From contig JBFWUW010000030.1 of assembly GCA_050247075.1 (NCBI GenBank), forward strand, positions 1 through 64,000: a DNA stretch of 64,000 nt, given 5' to 3'. Within the stretch, counting starts at the first letter, position 1, and each line of letters starts with the position of its first letter. The position numbers and the translations under genes were made by a program. This DNA is from JBFWUW01 sp050247075. GTDB taxonomy: Bacteria; Planctomycetota; Planctomycetia; Pirellulales; JBFWUW01. The notes below the pieces were generated by a model. It was given only the letters and a program-made list of their open reading frames with translations. It made no database searches and was not told the origin of the DNA. Positions 1-6,596 of the stretch are shown in pieces.

Positions 1-119
1 TTCCAATTCTGAACCACCACATCGTCAAACCAAACCGTAATCGACCCGCGCTTCACCAGCGACTCGTTGTATTGCTTCCATTTCGTGATCTTGTACGACG
101 CCTTCACTGCTGCAACCAT
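1..119 (-). CDS. IS5-family DDE transposase, N-terminal fragment
   Basis: The first 39 codons of a minus-strand gene are present, and the rest lies beyond the left edge. The start is ATG at 119-117 behind a GGAAGGA ribosome-binding site seven bases upstream. The fragment contains LVKRGSITVWFDD, which matches the N-terminal helix-turn segment typical of IS5-group transposases, where a basic (V/R)RGS(I/L)T(V/L)W motif precedes the DDE catalytic core. The core itself cannot be seen, so activity cannot be judged. The codon run is open to the edge with no stop. Confidence 0.7.
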   Translation of the reverse strand, partial: MVAAVKASYKITKWKQYNESLVKRGSITVWFDDVVVQNW

Positions 120-203
120 ATCACGTTCCTTCCGGCGTAAAGAGGGCGTCCGTTCGCTCGCTAAATTACGCAGGAAACTCAACGATTGTTCGACAAAGCC
201 CCC
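1..203 (-). mobile_element. End of an IS5-family insertion sequence (truncated by window edge)
   Basis: Reading the minus strand from about 203 downward, the sequence changes from the DUF1937 frame into a terminus starting GGGGGCTTTGTCGAAC. This resembles the ends of IS5-group elements. It is followed by a ribosome-binding site and a transposase start. The neighbouring gene loses its conserved C-terminal half exactly here, which fits an insertion. The outer boundary is uncertain by a few bases, because the second end and the target duplication lie outside the window. Confidence 0.7.
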
Positions 204-378
204 AGTAGTCCCAGCCGGTCGGTACTCCGTAGCGTGCAATCGGATGGCTATGTGAGATCGGCGAAAAGACGGAGAGTCCGGCGCGAGTGATTGCCGCCGC
301 TGCTTGGCACGCCTCTTCAAAGCGACGCTGACGCACGCGGGCATCCGGATGACTGTAGGGGCTGGCGAGATAGATCAC
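166..378 (-). pseudogene. DUF1937 protein gene, 3' end cut off by the IS element
   Basis: This gene starts at GTG 378 behind a strong AGGAGG and overlaps the stop of the upstream DUF5664-type gene by four bases (ATGTGA). The first 50 residues match the DUF1937 pattern: YLASPYSHP, then FEEACQAAA, then a VFSPISHSHPIA block followed by a WDYW motif. DUF1937 proteins are usually about 100-120 residues and are related to nucleoside 2-deoxyribosyltransferase-like folds. Here the frame leaves the family after WDYW and ends 11 residues later in sequence that looks like the IS terminus. I infer disruption by insertion. Function in phages is not established. Confidence 0.7.
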
Positions 379-725
379 ATTGCACCTCCTGTCTGCCTGC
401 TCGGGATGTCGATCAGGTCGGGCCGCAGTTCTTCGAAGTGCATGAGCGCCGTCAGGTTCCACACAGCGTGCGCCAAATGGTCCTCATCGGATTCGCCGGC
501 CAGCCAAGAATTCACGTGCCGCAAGGCATGGTTCACCAGCGACGTTGCCGGAAAGCCGCGTTCCCAGTTCCGATCACCGTATTTTGCCGCCCCTTCCGCG
601 CACGTTTGGGCCAGACGGCGCAGGCCGATGGGTGAGATCAAGTCATAGCGGGTATCTTCGGCGTCGGCCGAACGGACTGCACCCGTGCCATAGACCACGC
701 GTTCGACATCGTGTTCGGTCATCAT
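375..725 (-). CDS. DUF5664-type dATP/dGTP diphosphohydrolase N-domain-like protein
   Basis: 116 residues from ATG 725 (a second ATG follows immediately at 722-720). The body matches the phage-borne DUF5664 family, annotated as the N-terminal domain of dATP/dGTP diphosphohydrolases: RYDLISPIGLRRLAQTCAEG, then KYGDRNWERGF, then VNHALRHVNSWLAGESDEDHLAHAVWNL. These positions recall the all-alpha MazG-like metal-binding carboxylates (E and D in the EDHL helix). Such proteins probably hydrolyse or adjust purine dNTPs during element replication. The gene is translationally coupled upstream to a 30-codon reading frame and downstream to the DUF1937 remnant. Family match is confident; biochemistry is inferred. 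Confidence 0.75.
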   Translation of the reverse strand: MMTEHDVERVVYGTGAVRSADAEDTRYDLISPIGLRRLAQTCAEGAAKYGDRNWERGFPATSLVNHALRHVNSWLAGESDEDHLAHAVWNLTALMHFEELRPDLIDIPSRQTGGAM

Positions 726-814
726 GCGCCGCCCCCTTCCCCGGGGCTGCAACGGCAGTCAACGATCGGCTGGTTGCAATCTGGGCATTCCGATTCGGGG
801 TGTTGCTGGTCCAT
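722..814 (-). CDS. 30-residue Cys-rich microprotein in the recombination operon
   Basis: A short frame from ATG 814 encodes 30 residues with a C-P-D-C knuckle at residues 10-13 and a C-R-C pair at 20-22, suggesting a miniature zinc ribbon. GGAGGG lies ten bases upstream of the start. The stop overlaps the DUF5664-type gene's start as ATGA, the same coupling used elsewhere in this operon. The start is 33 bases after the helicase stop. Small size makes the call tentative, but ribosome-binding site, Cys spacing and coupling agree. I do not recognise a family. Confidence 0.5.
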   Translation of the reverse strand: MDQQHPESECPDCNQPIVDCRCSPGEGGGA

Positions 815-847
815 GTCTATTCGTCCCTCCTTGTGATTCGCAGGATG

Positions 848-2545
848 CTAAAACGGAATCTCGTCATCTCTGTATGTCGAAGTCGCTGCCCCGCACGGCT
901 CTGGCATCGGCCCCAATTCGTACCCGACGATCCGCTCGTAGATTTCGCCGGCAACAGTTCGCACAGTGATCGTCTTAGTCGCTGCCACGCCACCCGCCTC
1001 GGCGATTTCGACAGCCCGCTCGGCCGTATCGGGCATCGGGTCTGGTGAACGTCGTCGCCACCAAGTGATGGCCTTCTGACGGGCAAATCCCGTGTGCTCG
1101 AAGCAAATCCATTCGCTCTTGATGTCGTTGAGTGCGATCTGATAGTCGACCCGCATGGTTTTTGGATCACCATCGGCAGCGCCACGCTTCGTATGCACGC
1201 TGTAGTACGTGGCGCGGACGGTATATGTCGCGGTCGAGATCTGGCCCGTCAGAATGCCGGCGTCGCTGGCCTTGGCGTCGTGTTTGACGCGATCGGGCGG
1301 CGGGAAGACAAAACCGCACTCAGGACATGTGGCAAACCCCGCGGCGACTAGCCGCCCGCACTGCGGGCACTCCTTGGCCGGCGCTTCACCATTGCCCAGC
1401 CCAGGTCGATCTTTGATTTGCAGTTGGTCCACGGGACCGTGGCGCAGCACATTGCCGCCGAAGTCGAGAACCAGGCAGTCCTGCTTGCCGGGATGCAACC
1501 GGAAACCGCGTCCGACCTGCTGGTAATAGAGTCCCGGCGAATTGGTTGGACGCAGCAACACAATGCAGTCGATCCGCGGTGCGTCGAAGCCAGTCGTCAG
1601 AACATTCACGTTGACCAGGTATTTCAGCGGAGAGCGATCCTGAAACAAATCGGTCGGCCCTACACCGCGAAAGCGAGATAGCAGTTCTGCCCGTTCGCCA
1701 AGCGGCGTTTGGCCGCAGACGAAACCGCAATCGACGCCGTGCTGGTCGCGAAGCACTCGCTGTACGTGCCGCCCATGTTGAACACCTGCGGCGAAGATCA
1801 AACATGCCTGGCGATCCTGGGTTAGCGACATGATCTCGCCACAAGCGGCTTCAACCAACCGGTCTTGGTCGACCAGTTGCTCGACTTCGTCCGCCATGAA
1901 CTCGCCACCGCGAATGTGCAGTTGCGAAATGTCCGGTTTGTGACGCCCGGCTTTCGTGATCAACGGGCAGAGGTAGTGCTGCGAGATTAACTCGCGGACA
2001 CCGATCTCGTAGCAGATCGCATTGAGTAGTCCGCCGTCAGTGGCCAGCTGGCAGATCGCTCCCGAGTCGAGCCTGAAGGGCGTGGCCGTGAAACCGACCG
2101 TCCGCAAATATCGATTGACGACCTTGGCGTCCTTCAAGAACCGCACGTACATCGTGTCGTCGGTCCGCGGCACCACGTGGCATTCATCGACCAGGATGAG
2201 ATCGAATGGATCGAGTTCGCAGGCCCGCTTGTAGATGCTCTGAATACCAGCCACGAGGATTGACGTATCGGTGTCCCGTCGTCGCAAGCCGGCCGAGTAA
2301 ATTCCAACCTTCAGGTCCGGCGCAATCAGCCGCAACTTCTCGACCGATTGTTCGAGTAGTTCCTTCACGTGCGCCAGGACCAACACGCGACCCTGCCAGC
2401 GTTGCACGGCATCTCGACAGATGGTGGCCATGACCGGCGTCTTGCCGCCAGCCGTTGGAATCACCACGCACGGGTTATCGTCGTGATCCCGCAAGTAGTG
2501 ATAGACAGCTTCGACAGCCGCCGTCTGGTAGGGACGCAATTCCAC
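848..2545 (-). CDS. Superfamily 2 DEAD/DEAH-type helicase with C-terminal zinc ribbon
   Basis: About 565 residues. The frame is open further upstream, but GTG at 2545 has an AAGGAA six bases before it, directly after the TAA of the preceding gene, and gives the usual short leader (ELRPYQ Q-motif region). Visible motifs are Walker A PTAGGKT, VDECH (DExH), GFTATP (motif III), a TTGFDAPRID segment and QQVGRGFR (motif VI). A CPQCG...CPECG zinc ribbon follows the helicase core. This matches helicases of phage and ICE replication modules related to the RadD/UvrB-like ResIII group. It probably unwinds or branch-migrates DNA with the neighbouring RusA resolvase and annealing ATPase. The tail of about 120 residues is unassigned. 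Confidence 0.88.
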   Translation of the reverse strand: MELRPYQTAAVEAVYHYLRDHDDNPCVVIPTAGGKTPVMATICRDAVQRWQGRVLVLAHVKELLEQSVEKLRLIAPDLKVGIYSAGLRRRDTDTSILVAGIQSIYKRACELDPFDLILVDECHVVPRTDDTMYVRFLKDAKVVNRYLRTVGFTATPFRLDSGAICQLATDGGLLNAICYEIGVRELISQHYLCPLITKAGRHKPDISQLHIRGGEFMADEVEQLVDQDRLVEAACGEIMSLTQDRQACLIFAAGVQHGRHVQRVLRDQHGVDCGFVCGQTPLGERAELLSRFRGVGPTDLFQDRSPLKYLVNVNVLTTGFDAPRIDCIVLLRPTNSPGLYYQQVGRGFRLHPGKQDCLVLDFGGNVLRHGPVDQLQIKDRPGLGNGEAPAKECPQCGRLVAAGFATCPECGFVFPPPDRVKHDAKASDAGILTGQISTATYTVRATYYSVHTKRGAADGDPKTMRVDYQIALNDIKSEWICFEHTGFARQKAITWWRRRSPDPMPDTAERAVEIAEAGGVAATKTITVRTVAGEIYERIVGYELGPMPEPCGAATSTYRDDEIPF

Positions 2546-2555
2546 GATCGGTTCC

Positions 2556-2837
2556 TTACATCTGGTCGTCATCGGGCAGCAACTCGAAATCCGGTCCAAG
2601 CAATGCGAATCCGTCTTCCAACCGCTCTCCGAACGGCGGTCGACGTACTTGCGGCTCGCATTCGCGACGATTGGCGGCCTCGATCGCCGCTTCATGCCGG
2701 CGACTGCAGTGATGATTGGCCAGGCCGTCGCGACCATGGCGCTGCGAGGATTCGATCGGCTTCCCGCAGGAAACGCACCGCTGCACGTTGCCGCGTCGGA
2801 CTCGGTCTTGGCTTTCGCGGGGGGCTGACCTGGACAT
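2556..2837 (-). CDS. Small putative zinc-finger protein
   Basis: 93 residues from ATG 2837, chosen because GGAGGAG lies just upstream. The N-terminal half carries CVSCGKP, then NHHCSRRHE, a C-x2-C...H-x-C-x3-H arrangement that could hold one zinc ion. The C-terminal half is acidic and ends DDDQ. The gene overlaps the RusA-like frame upstream by about 146 bases and ends 10 bases before the helicase start. No named family is recognised. Small zinc-finger proteins are common in phage replication modules. Real coding is supported by the ribosome-binding site and by the gene filling the gap between two clear genes. Confidence 0.55.
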   Translation of the reverse strand: MSRSAPRESQDRVRRGNVQRCVSCGKPIESSQRHGRDGLANHHCSRRHEAAIEAANRRECEPQVRRPPFGERLEDGFALLGPDFELLPDDDQM

Positions 2838-3192
2838 GACTCTCTCCTCCATGACCAACAATGCGGACGAATACTTTGCCACCCGACAACGGCTCGCGCT
2901 TCCAGACGTCGAGATGCACGATCTGGCTATCGTCGTAATAGGCGCCACCGTGCGCGAGCGCATCCAGCAACGCTTTCTGCGTGTTGTCGCAATCGCGACG
3001 GCGATGATCGGGCGGATACAGATCGACAAACACTTCCAACGGACCAGCGATCGGCCGGATGCCGTGAGCCGCCAGGATCGAGCAGACCGCGGCGCGGAAT
3101 GCCCGACCCTTGCGGTTGATGAGCGTCCTTGCTCCAACCCGCCGCCAGTAATGGTTCACCGACGGCGGATACGGCAGTTCCAGTTCGGTCAC
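2692..3192 (-). CDS. rusA: RusA-family Holliday-junction resolvase
   Basis: 166 residues starting at GTG 3192, which overlaps the upstream stop (GTGA). The core has LPYPPSVNHYWRR, a GRAFRAAV helix, PLEVFVDLYPPDHRRRDCDNTQKALLDAL and a DDSQIVHLDVWKR strand. RusA enzymes cut four-way junctions with three Asp residues. The DCDN and YYDDSQI segments supply matching acids. The recognisable fold ends about residue 122; the remaining 44 residues are basic and lie over the next gene, so the functional end may be earlier than the stop. It fits a phage recombination set with an exonuclease and an annealing ATPase. Confidence 0.85.
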   Translation of the reverse strand: MTELELPYPPSVNHYWRRVGARTLINRKGRAFRAAVCSILAAHGIRPIAGPLEVFVDLYPPDHRRRDCDNTQKALLDALAHGGAYYDDSQIVHLDVWKREPLSGGKVFVRIVGHGGESHVQVSPPRKPRPSPTRQRAAVRFLREADRILAAPWSRRPGQSSLQSPA

Positions 3193-3647
3193 GACGGTCG
3201 TCTCCAAGGCGGTGTGTTCTTGACCGCTTGCTGCGGCTGCCCCGGTTCGGCCTCGGCCTTGGCGTAGCCCTTGACCTCGTTGGTCAGCTCGTCGCTGTCG
3301 GCCCGGCGCTTGCACTTGACCGTGATCAAGAGCGGCAAGTTGTGCAGTTCCGCGCTATCGCCGGGTGTCATCACGCCGACGGCCCGGCAGATGGCCGACA
3401 ACTCGGCCTGCGCGATCTGCACCGCCGTGGCATTGGGGTTATTGAGGTTGAGCCGCGCCCAGACGAAACGCCCCTTGAATTCGCCTTCGAGAACCTGGAA
3501 CGCGAGTTGCAAGTAACTGCCAGCCCCCGACTTGGTTGGTTTCATTTCCGTGTCGGTGATCATGGCCAGGTACTTCCCGGCCGGGATCGGTTCAAATTCG
3601 GTGGTCGGATCGACCTGGTTGGCGTTAAAGCCATTGAGATCAGCCAT
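3189..3647 (-). CDS. DUF669 phage protein
   Basis: 152 residues. The sequence follows the DUF669 pattern: an early IPAGKYLAMITDTEMKPTKSG, then YLQLAFQVLEGEFKGRFVWARLNLNNPN, then a helix ending AVGVMTP and a strand LLITVKCKRR. DUF669 proteins are found almost only in phage and ICE recombination cassettes beside a nucleotide-binding ATPase, and are thought to assist single-strand annealing or replication. The C-terminal tail is Gly/Pro/Gln-rich. Its start overlaps the upstream ATPase by eight bases and its stop overlaps the RusA start, so translation is probably coupled on both sides. Confidence 0.85.
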   Translation of the reverse strand: MADLNGFNANQVDPTTEFEPIPAGKYLAMITDTEMKPTKSGAGSYLQLAFQVLEGEFKGRFVWARLNLNNPNATAVQIAQAELSAICRAVGVMTPGDSAELHNLPLLITVKCKRRADSDELTNEVKGYAKAEAEPGQPQQAVKNTPPWRRPS

Positions 3648-4458
3648 GTGCGACGTCTCCTGAGATGTGGGTAGTGGGATTGGATGTTGACGGTTCCGCG
3701 GTGCCGGCCAGGATGCCGCCGATGATGGCGTCCCAGGTCAGCGGGATTTCTGGTTTGAGTCGGTAGCGGTTCTTGGCCACGCAGGAGGGGCCGCCGACAG
3801 TTCGCAACACGCGCTCACCGCCGCCTGCACCGACCGCCGTGGCAATGGCCCTTTGCCGGCCAAAGCCGGCGTCCTCGGACCGAGTCACGAAGCGGCGCGT
3901 GGCGAAGAGCACGGCGTCACACCACTCGGTGATCAAGGCCGCGGCGTGCTTATTGAGGCGCGGCGAGTAGCGGTCGTAGGCCGGCGCTTCCGGATCTTCG
4001 AACCGTTCGACCTTGGCGTGCGCCGTGAGGAACACCAGCATCTGGCGTTCGTAATGCAGGACGATCAGGCGATCGATCAATTTGCGCCAATGGTCGAGCG
4101 ACAGCACGTAGCCCTTGCCGTACCCGCCCCCGACCTTTTCGATGGTCGTGACCGATTCGCGTTTGCAAACCACGTCCCAGATCATCCGCTCCAGCCAATC
4201 GAGCGAATCGATCACGACTGTTTCATACGGGTGCGCGTCGGTAGCCAACTCCGTCAGAGCGGCAATGACCTCATCAAACGACCGGGCCAAGGGGAACTTG
4301 TCGCAGTTGATTTCGCCCAGACCATCCTCGGTCTGGATGAAAATCGGCCGCGGGGTATTGGCGGCCAGCGTACTCTTCCCCACGCCTTCGATGCCGTAGG
4401 CCATGATTCGCGGTGGCATTTGGGTGCGGCCACTGTGGATTTGTTGCATCAGTCCCAT
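3640..4458 (-). CDS. AAA_24-type phage nucleotide-binding protein (Sak4-like)
   Basis: 272 residues from ATG 4458, preceded by AAAGGA nine bases upstream. Walker A is GIEGVGKST near residue 22, and a Walker B-like TVVIDSLDW follows at about 75-80. These place it in the AAA_24 group that includes the RecA-core Sak4 annealing ATPases of phages. A central LDHWRKLIDRL helix and a strand MLVFLTAHAKVERFEDP follow, the latter typical of the family. With DUF669, RusA and the PD-(D/E)XK nuclease it forms a recombination cassette. The family is clear; annealing activity is inferred from relatives. Confidence 0.85.
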   Translation of the reverse strand: MGLMQQIHSGRTQMPPRIMAYGIEGVGKSTLAANTPRPIFIQTEDGLGEINCDKFPLARSFDEVIAALTELATDAHPYETVVIDSLDWLERMIWDVVCKRESVTTIEKVGGGYGKGYVLSLDHWRKLIDRLIVLHYERQMLVFLTAHAKVERFEDPEAPAYDRYSPRLNKHAAALITEWCDAVLFATRRFVTRSEDAGFGRQRAIATAVGAGGGERVLRTVGGPSCVAKNRYRLKPEIPLTWDAIIGGILAGTAEPSTSNPTTHISGDVAHG

Positions 4459-4502
4459 CGCAGGTATTCCTTTCGTTGCAGTTGCTCGTAAAACCTCGGC
4501 CT

Positions 4503-4538
4503 GGCTGAGCCGCTTCGCTCCTTCGTTGCGGCTCAGCC
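4503..4538 (-). repeat. 11-bp stem hairpin in the leader of the AAA_24 gene
   Basis: GGCTGAGCCGC and its exact reverse complement flank a 14-base loop. It sits 45 bases upstream of the ATPase start in the roughly 200-base gap after the nuclease gene, with no T-run. It may be an mRNA stability or processing element rather than a terminator. The same gap also holds a second inverted repeat (GTGACGAGCAGG near 4559 and its complement near 4640). Confidence 0.5.
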
Positions 4539-4658
4539 GACGGCCGGTATGAAACACGTGACGAGCAGGCGGGCACAGGGAGTCCGGTCAGTCAGTCGTG
4601 CCAATGTCCATTGGCCTCGTAGCAGTGACACGCCATCCCACCTGCTCGTCACAAGACA

Positions 4659-5465
4659 TCAAATGAAGTCAAACAGTCGTGGTTCCTCGTAGCCGGTCGG
4701 CCAGCGTTCTTCAGCCAGGCAATTCCGCAGTCGATCGATGGCCGCTTCGTTCTCACCCTGTGCCGTCGCCAGCACTTCGGCCGACACTTTCCAGACGCCG
4801 CAGCGATACGGTTCCTTCTTTTCGATCGCGACCAGGTGGATCGGCATACGGATGCCGAAGACTTGCGCCAGCACGGCCCGATAGAACGCCAACTGGTGGG
4901 CGTAGCCGTAGCGCCTTGCATCGGCCTCGAACCAGGTGAGGTCGTCGCACGTTTTGAGGTCGACGATCCCCTGGTGCGAATCGAACCAGTCCATGCGGAT
5001 CTGGCAGGGCATGCCGCAGTAATCGGCTCGCACCACGCCTTCCGCTTCTCCCTCGGCAAGCAGCCCCATCGCGGCGGAGTGCGTCTGCACGGCCTGGTTC
5101 ATACGGGCGATGATCTCGAACTGGCTCTCGCTCAAGACCGGCTTGCCTTGTGCCTCAGCCCATTCCGCCCAGGCCTTGGTGGTGGGACCGTATGTCACGC
5201 CGGTCTTAGGGTTGACCGGCCCGCCGACAGCGAATTCTGCCTCGAAGCGGTCCAATCCCTCGAGAATCAGCACATGGGCAGCGCGGCCAAGCAGGTAGGC
5301 GGGCCGATCCTCATCAGGCACCTGGCCGCGCCGCTTGCGGTGGTAGAGCAATGGGCACTTGCGAAAGTCGGCCAACTGGTGGCTCGACAAGAATTCGCCG
5401 GCCTTGGCGTGATAAACGTCGGCGGGCTCGCGAATTAGAAGCGGCGGGCATTCGGCAACAGACAT
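4659..5465 (-). CDS. PD-(D/E)XK exonuclease of the DUF3799/RecE-like group
   Basis: 268 residues and the first gene of the leftward operon. The order of motifs fits the PDDEXK-like exodeoxyribonuclease VIII family: an N-terminal SSHQLADFRKCPLLYH, then LLGRAAHVLILEG (the GxxxH motif), IRMDWFDSHQGIVDLKTCDD (catalytic D...DLK) and YAHQLAFYRAV (the QxxxY motif). These nucleases resect DNA 5' to 3' to make single strands for the annealing protein. All catalytic residues are present, so it should be active. ATG 5465 follows AAGGGAAG at a usable distance. Promoter signals probably lie in the repeat-rich region at 5600-5660. Confidence 0.88.
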   Translation of the reverse strand: MSVAECPPLLIREPADVYHAKAGEFLSSHQLADFRKCPLLYHRKRRGQVPDEDRPAYLLGRAAHVLILEGLDRFEAEFAVGGPVNPKTGVTYGPTTKAWAEWAEAQGKPVLSESQFEIIARMNQAVQTHSAAMGLLAEGEAEGVVRADYCGMPCQIRMDWFDSHQGIVDLKTCDDLTWFEADARRYGYAHQLAFYRAVLAQVFGIRMPIHLVAIEKKEPYRCGVWKVSAEVLATAQGENEAAIDRLRNCLAEERWPTGYEEPRLFDFI

Positions 5466-5599
5466 GGGCAGGCTTCCCTTTTTCGGTCGGCACCTGCGGA
5501 ACCGGACACACTCGTGTTCCGTTTTTCATTCCGCGGCAATCGCGTCCCTTCAAAGAGTTATTAGCCGGATTTGCCTCTCGCGCTCCGGGCTTCGCGTTG

Positions 5600-5660
5600 A
5601 GTCACCTGACCGGTCACCTGACTGAAATTCACGCCATGTTTCAGTCACCTGACCGGTCAC
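5600..5660. promoter_or_regulatory. Repeated palindromic operators in a divergent intergenic region
   Basis: An 18-base sequence, AGTCACCTGACCGGTCAC, occurs twice (5600-5617 and 5643-5660). Each copy includes the perfect palindrome TGACCGGTCA. Between them lies a smaller inverted repeat, ACTGAAA...TTTCAGT. The block sits between the leftward recombination operon (first ATG 5465) and the rightward sigma-like/HTH/integrase operon (first ATG 5757). I infer iterated operators for a lysogeny-type switch; the binding protein is unknown. Confidence 0.6.
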
Positions 5661-5756
5661 ATGGTCACTTTTAGGTCTACATACAAGGCCAGCACTCGCC
5701 ACGACAATTGCTCACTCAGTGGACGAATCGACGAACCAGTTGCGGAGATCACAGTC

Positions 5757-6278
5757 ATGCAAAACCCCTACGAAGGACTTTTGGACGCGGGGCAAGTCGC
5801 TCTCATCCTGCGTCGCGCCAAGCGGTACGGCTGGCGCGGCCAAGATCTGGATGACGCAGTTCAAATGGTCGCCATCGCCTTGCTCAAGTTTCGTTTTGAC
5901 CCCGCGCGATCGAATGGCGCTAGTGAAGAAACGGCAGTGACCAAAGTCATCGATCACTGCCTCACGGCCTTGCGACGACGCGAAAACCGACATCAAGCGC
6001 GCAAGGATCGGCTGCGCCAGATCGCTCTTCCCGAGACCATTGATTCCGGCGATGCCCAGGTAGACGCAGCCCTCGACGTTCAGCAGGTGTTGGGCGATCT
6101 GTCCTCGCGAAGTCAACAGATCTGTGACTGCCTGCGTCGCGGGCTGTCGATCCGAGAGACCTGCCAGTCCCTCGGTCTTTCATGGCGGGCAGTGCAGCAC
6201 GAGTTGAACATTATCCGACACCGGCTAACTGCCTGCGGGCTCGCATCGGCCGAGGGCCAGGTCGAGGTGGCCGCATGA
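5757..6278 (+). CDS. Sigma-70-like regulator in the integrase operon
   Basis: 173 residues from ATG 5757, chosen for GGAG nine bases upstream; the frame is also open 96 bases further up. An N-terminal helix region (DLDDAVQMVAIALLKFRFDP, then VTKVIDHCLTALRRRENR) looks like sigma region 2. A C-terminal DLSSRSQQICDCLRRGLSIRETCQSLGLSWRAVQHELNIIRHRL is a region-4 helix-turn-helix. It is short but comparable to ECF factors. It overlaps the following HTH gene by four bases. It may direct RNA polymerase to element promoters or act as a sigma-like activator. Family match is moderate. Confidence 0.65.
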   Translation: MQNPYEGLLDAGQVALILRRAKRYGWRGQDLDDAVQMVAIALLKFRFDPARSNGASEETAVTKVIDHCLTALRRRENRHQARKDRLRQIALPETIDSGDAQVDAALDVQQVLGDLSSRSQQICDCLRRGLSIRETCQSLGLSWRAVQHELNIIRHRLTACGLASAEGQVEVAA

Positions 6279-6517
6279 GCGACAACAACGATGGGGTGAT
6301 TGGTCCAATTTTGATTTCTGCCAAGCAGGCGTCCGCAATATGCGGCAAGTCGCTGCGGACCTGGCGGACATGGGACTCGGCGGGGTGGATTCCCAGGCCC
6401 GTGCGTATCGGCCGCTCGACATTGTGGCGGGCCGATGAATTGCGGGCGTGGGTCGCAGCAGGTTGCCCGCGTCGCAAGCAGTGGGAGGCGGCGCGGAAGT
6501 TGGGAATTGGTACTTGA
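6275..6517 (+). CDS. HTH_17 excisionase-type DNA-binding protein
   Basis: 80 residues. ATG 6275 overlaps the preceding stop (ATGA). The body reads ISAKQASAICGKSLRTWRTWDSAGWIPRPVRIGRSTLWRADELRAWV, the winged helix-turn-helix layout of the MerR/AlpA-like excisionase group, including the wing residues RIGRSTLW. It lies 79 bases before the integrase. By position it is the likely recombination directionality factor, binding near the attachment site and favouring excision. It could also be a repressor of the operon. Confidence 0.8.
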   Translation: MSDNNDGVIGPILISAKQASAICGKSLRTWRTWDSAGWIPRPVRIGRSTLWRADELRAWVAAGCPRRKQWEAARKLGIGT

Positions 6518-6596
6518 GGACGGGCGGGAAACGAGGAAACTGTCCACCTGCCCGGACCCGACGAAACGGGGACCGGAATTATTCGGAGAAACTTGC

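Noticed and set aside
4592..4636. 14-residue frame MACHCYEANGHWHD between the nuclease and the ATPase
   Set aside because: Cys/His content is suggestive, but the ribosome-binding site is poor and the length too short without conservation data.
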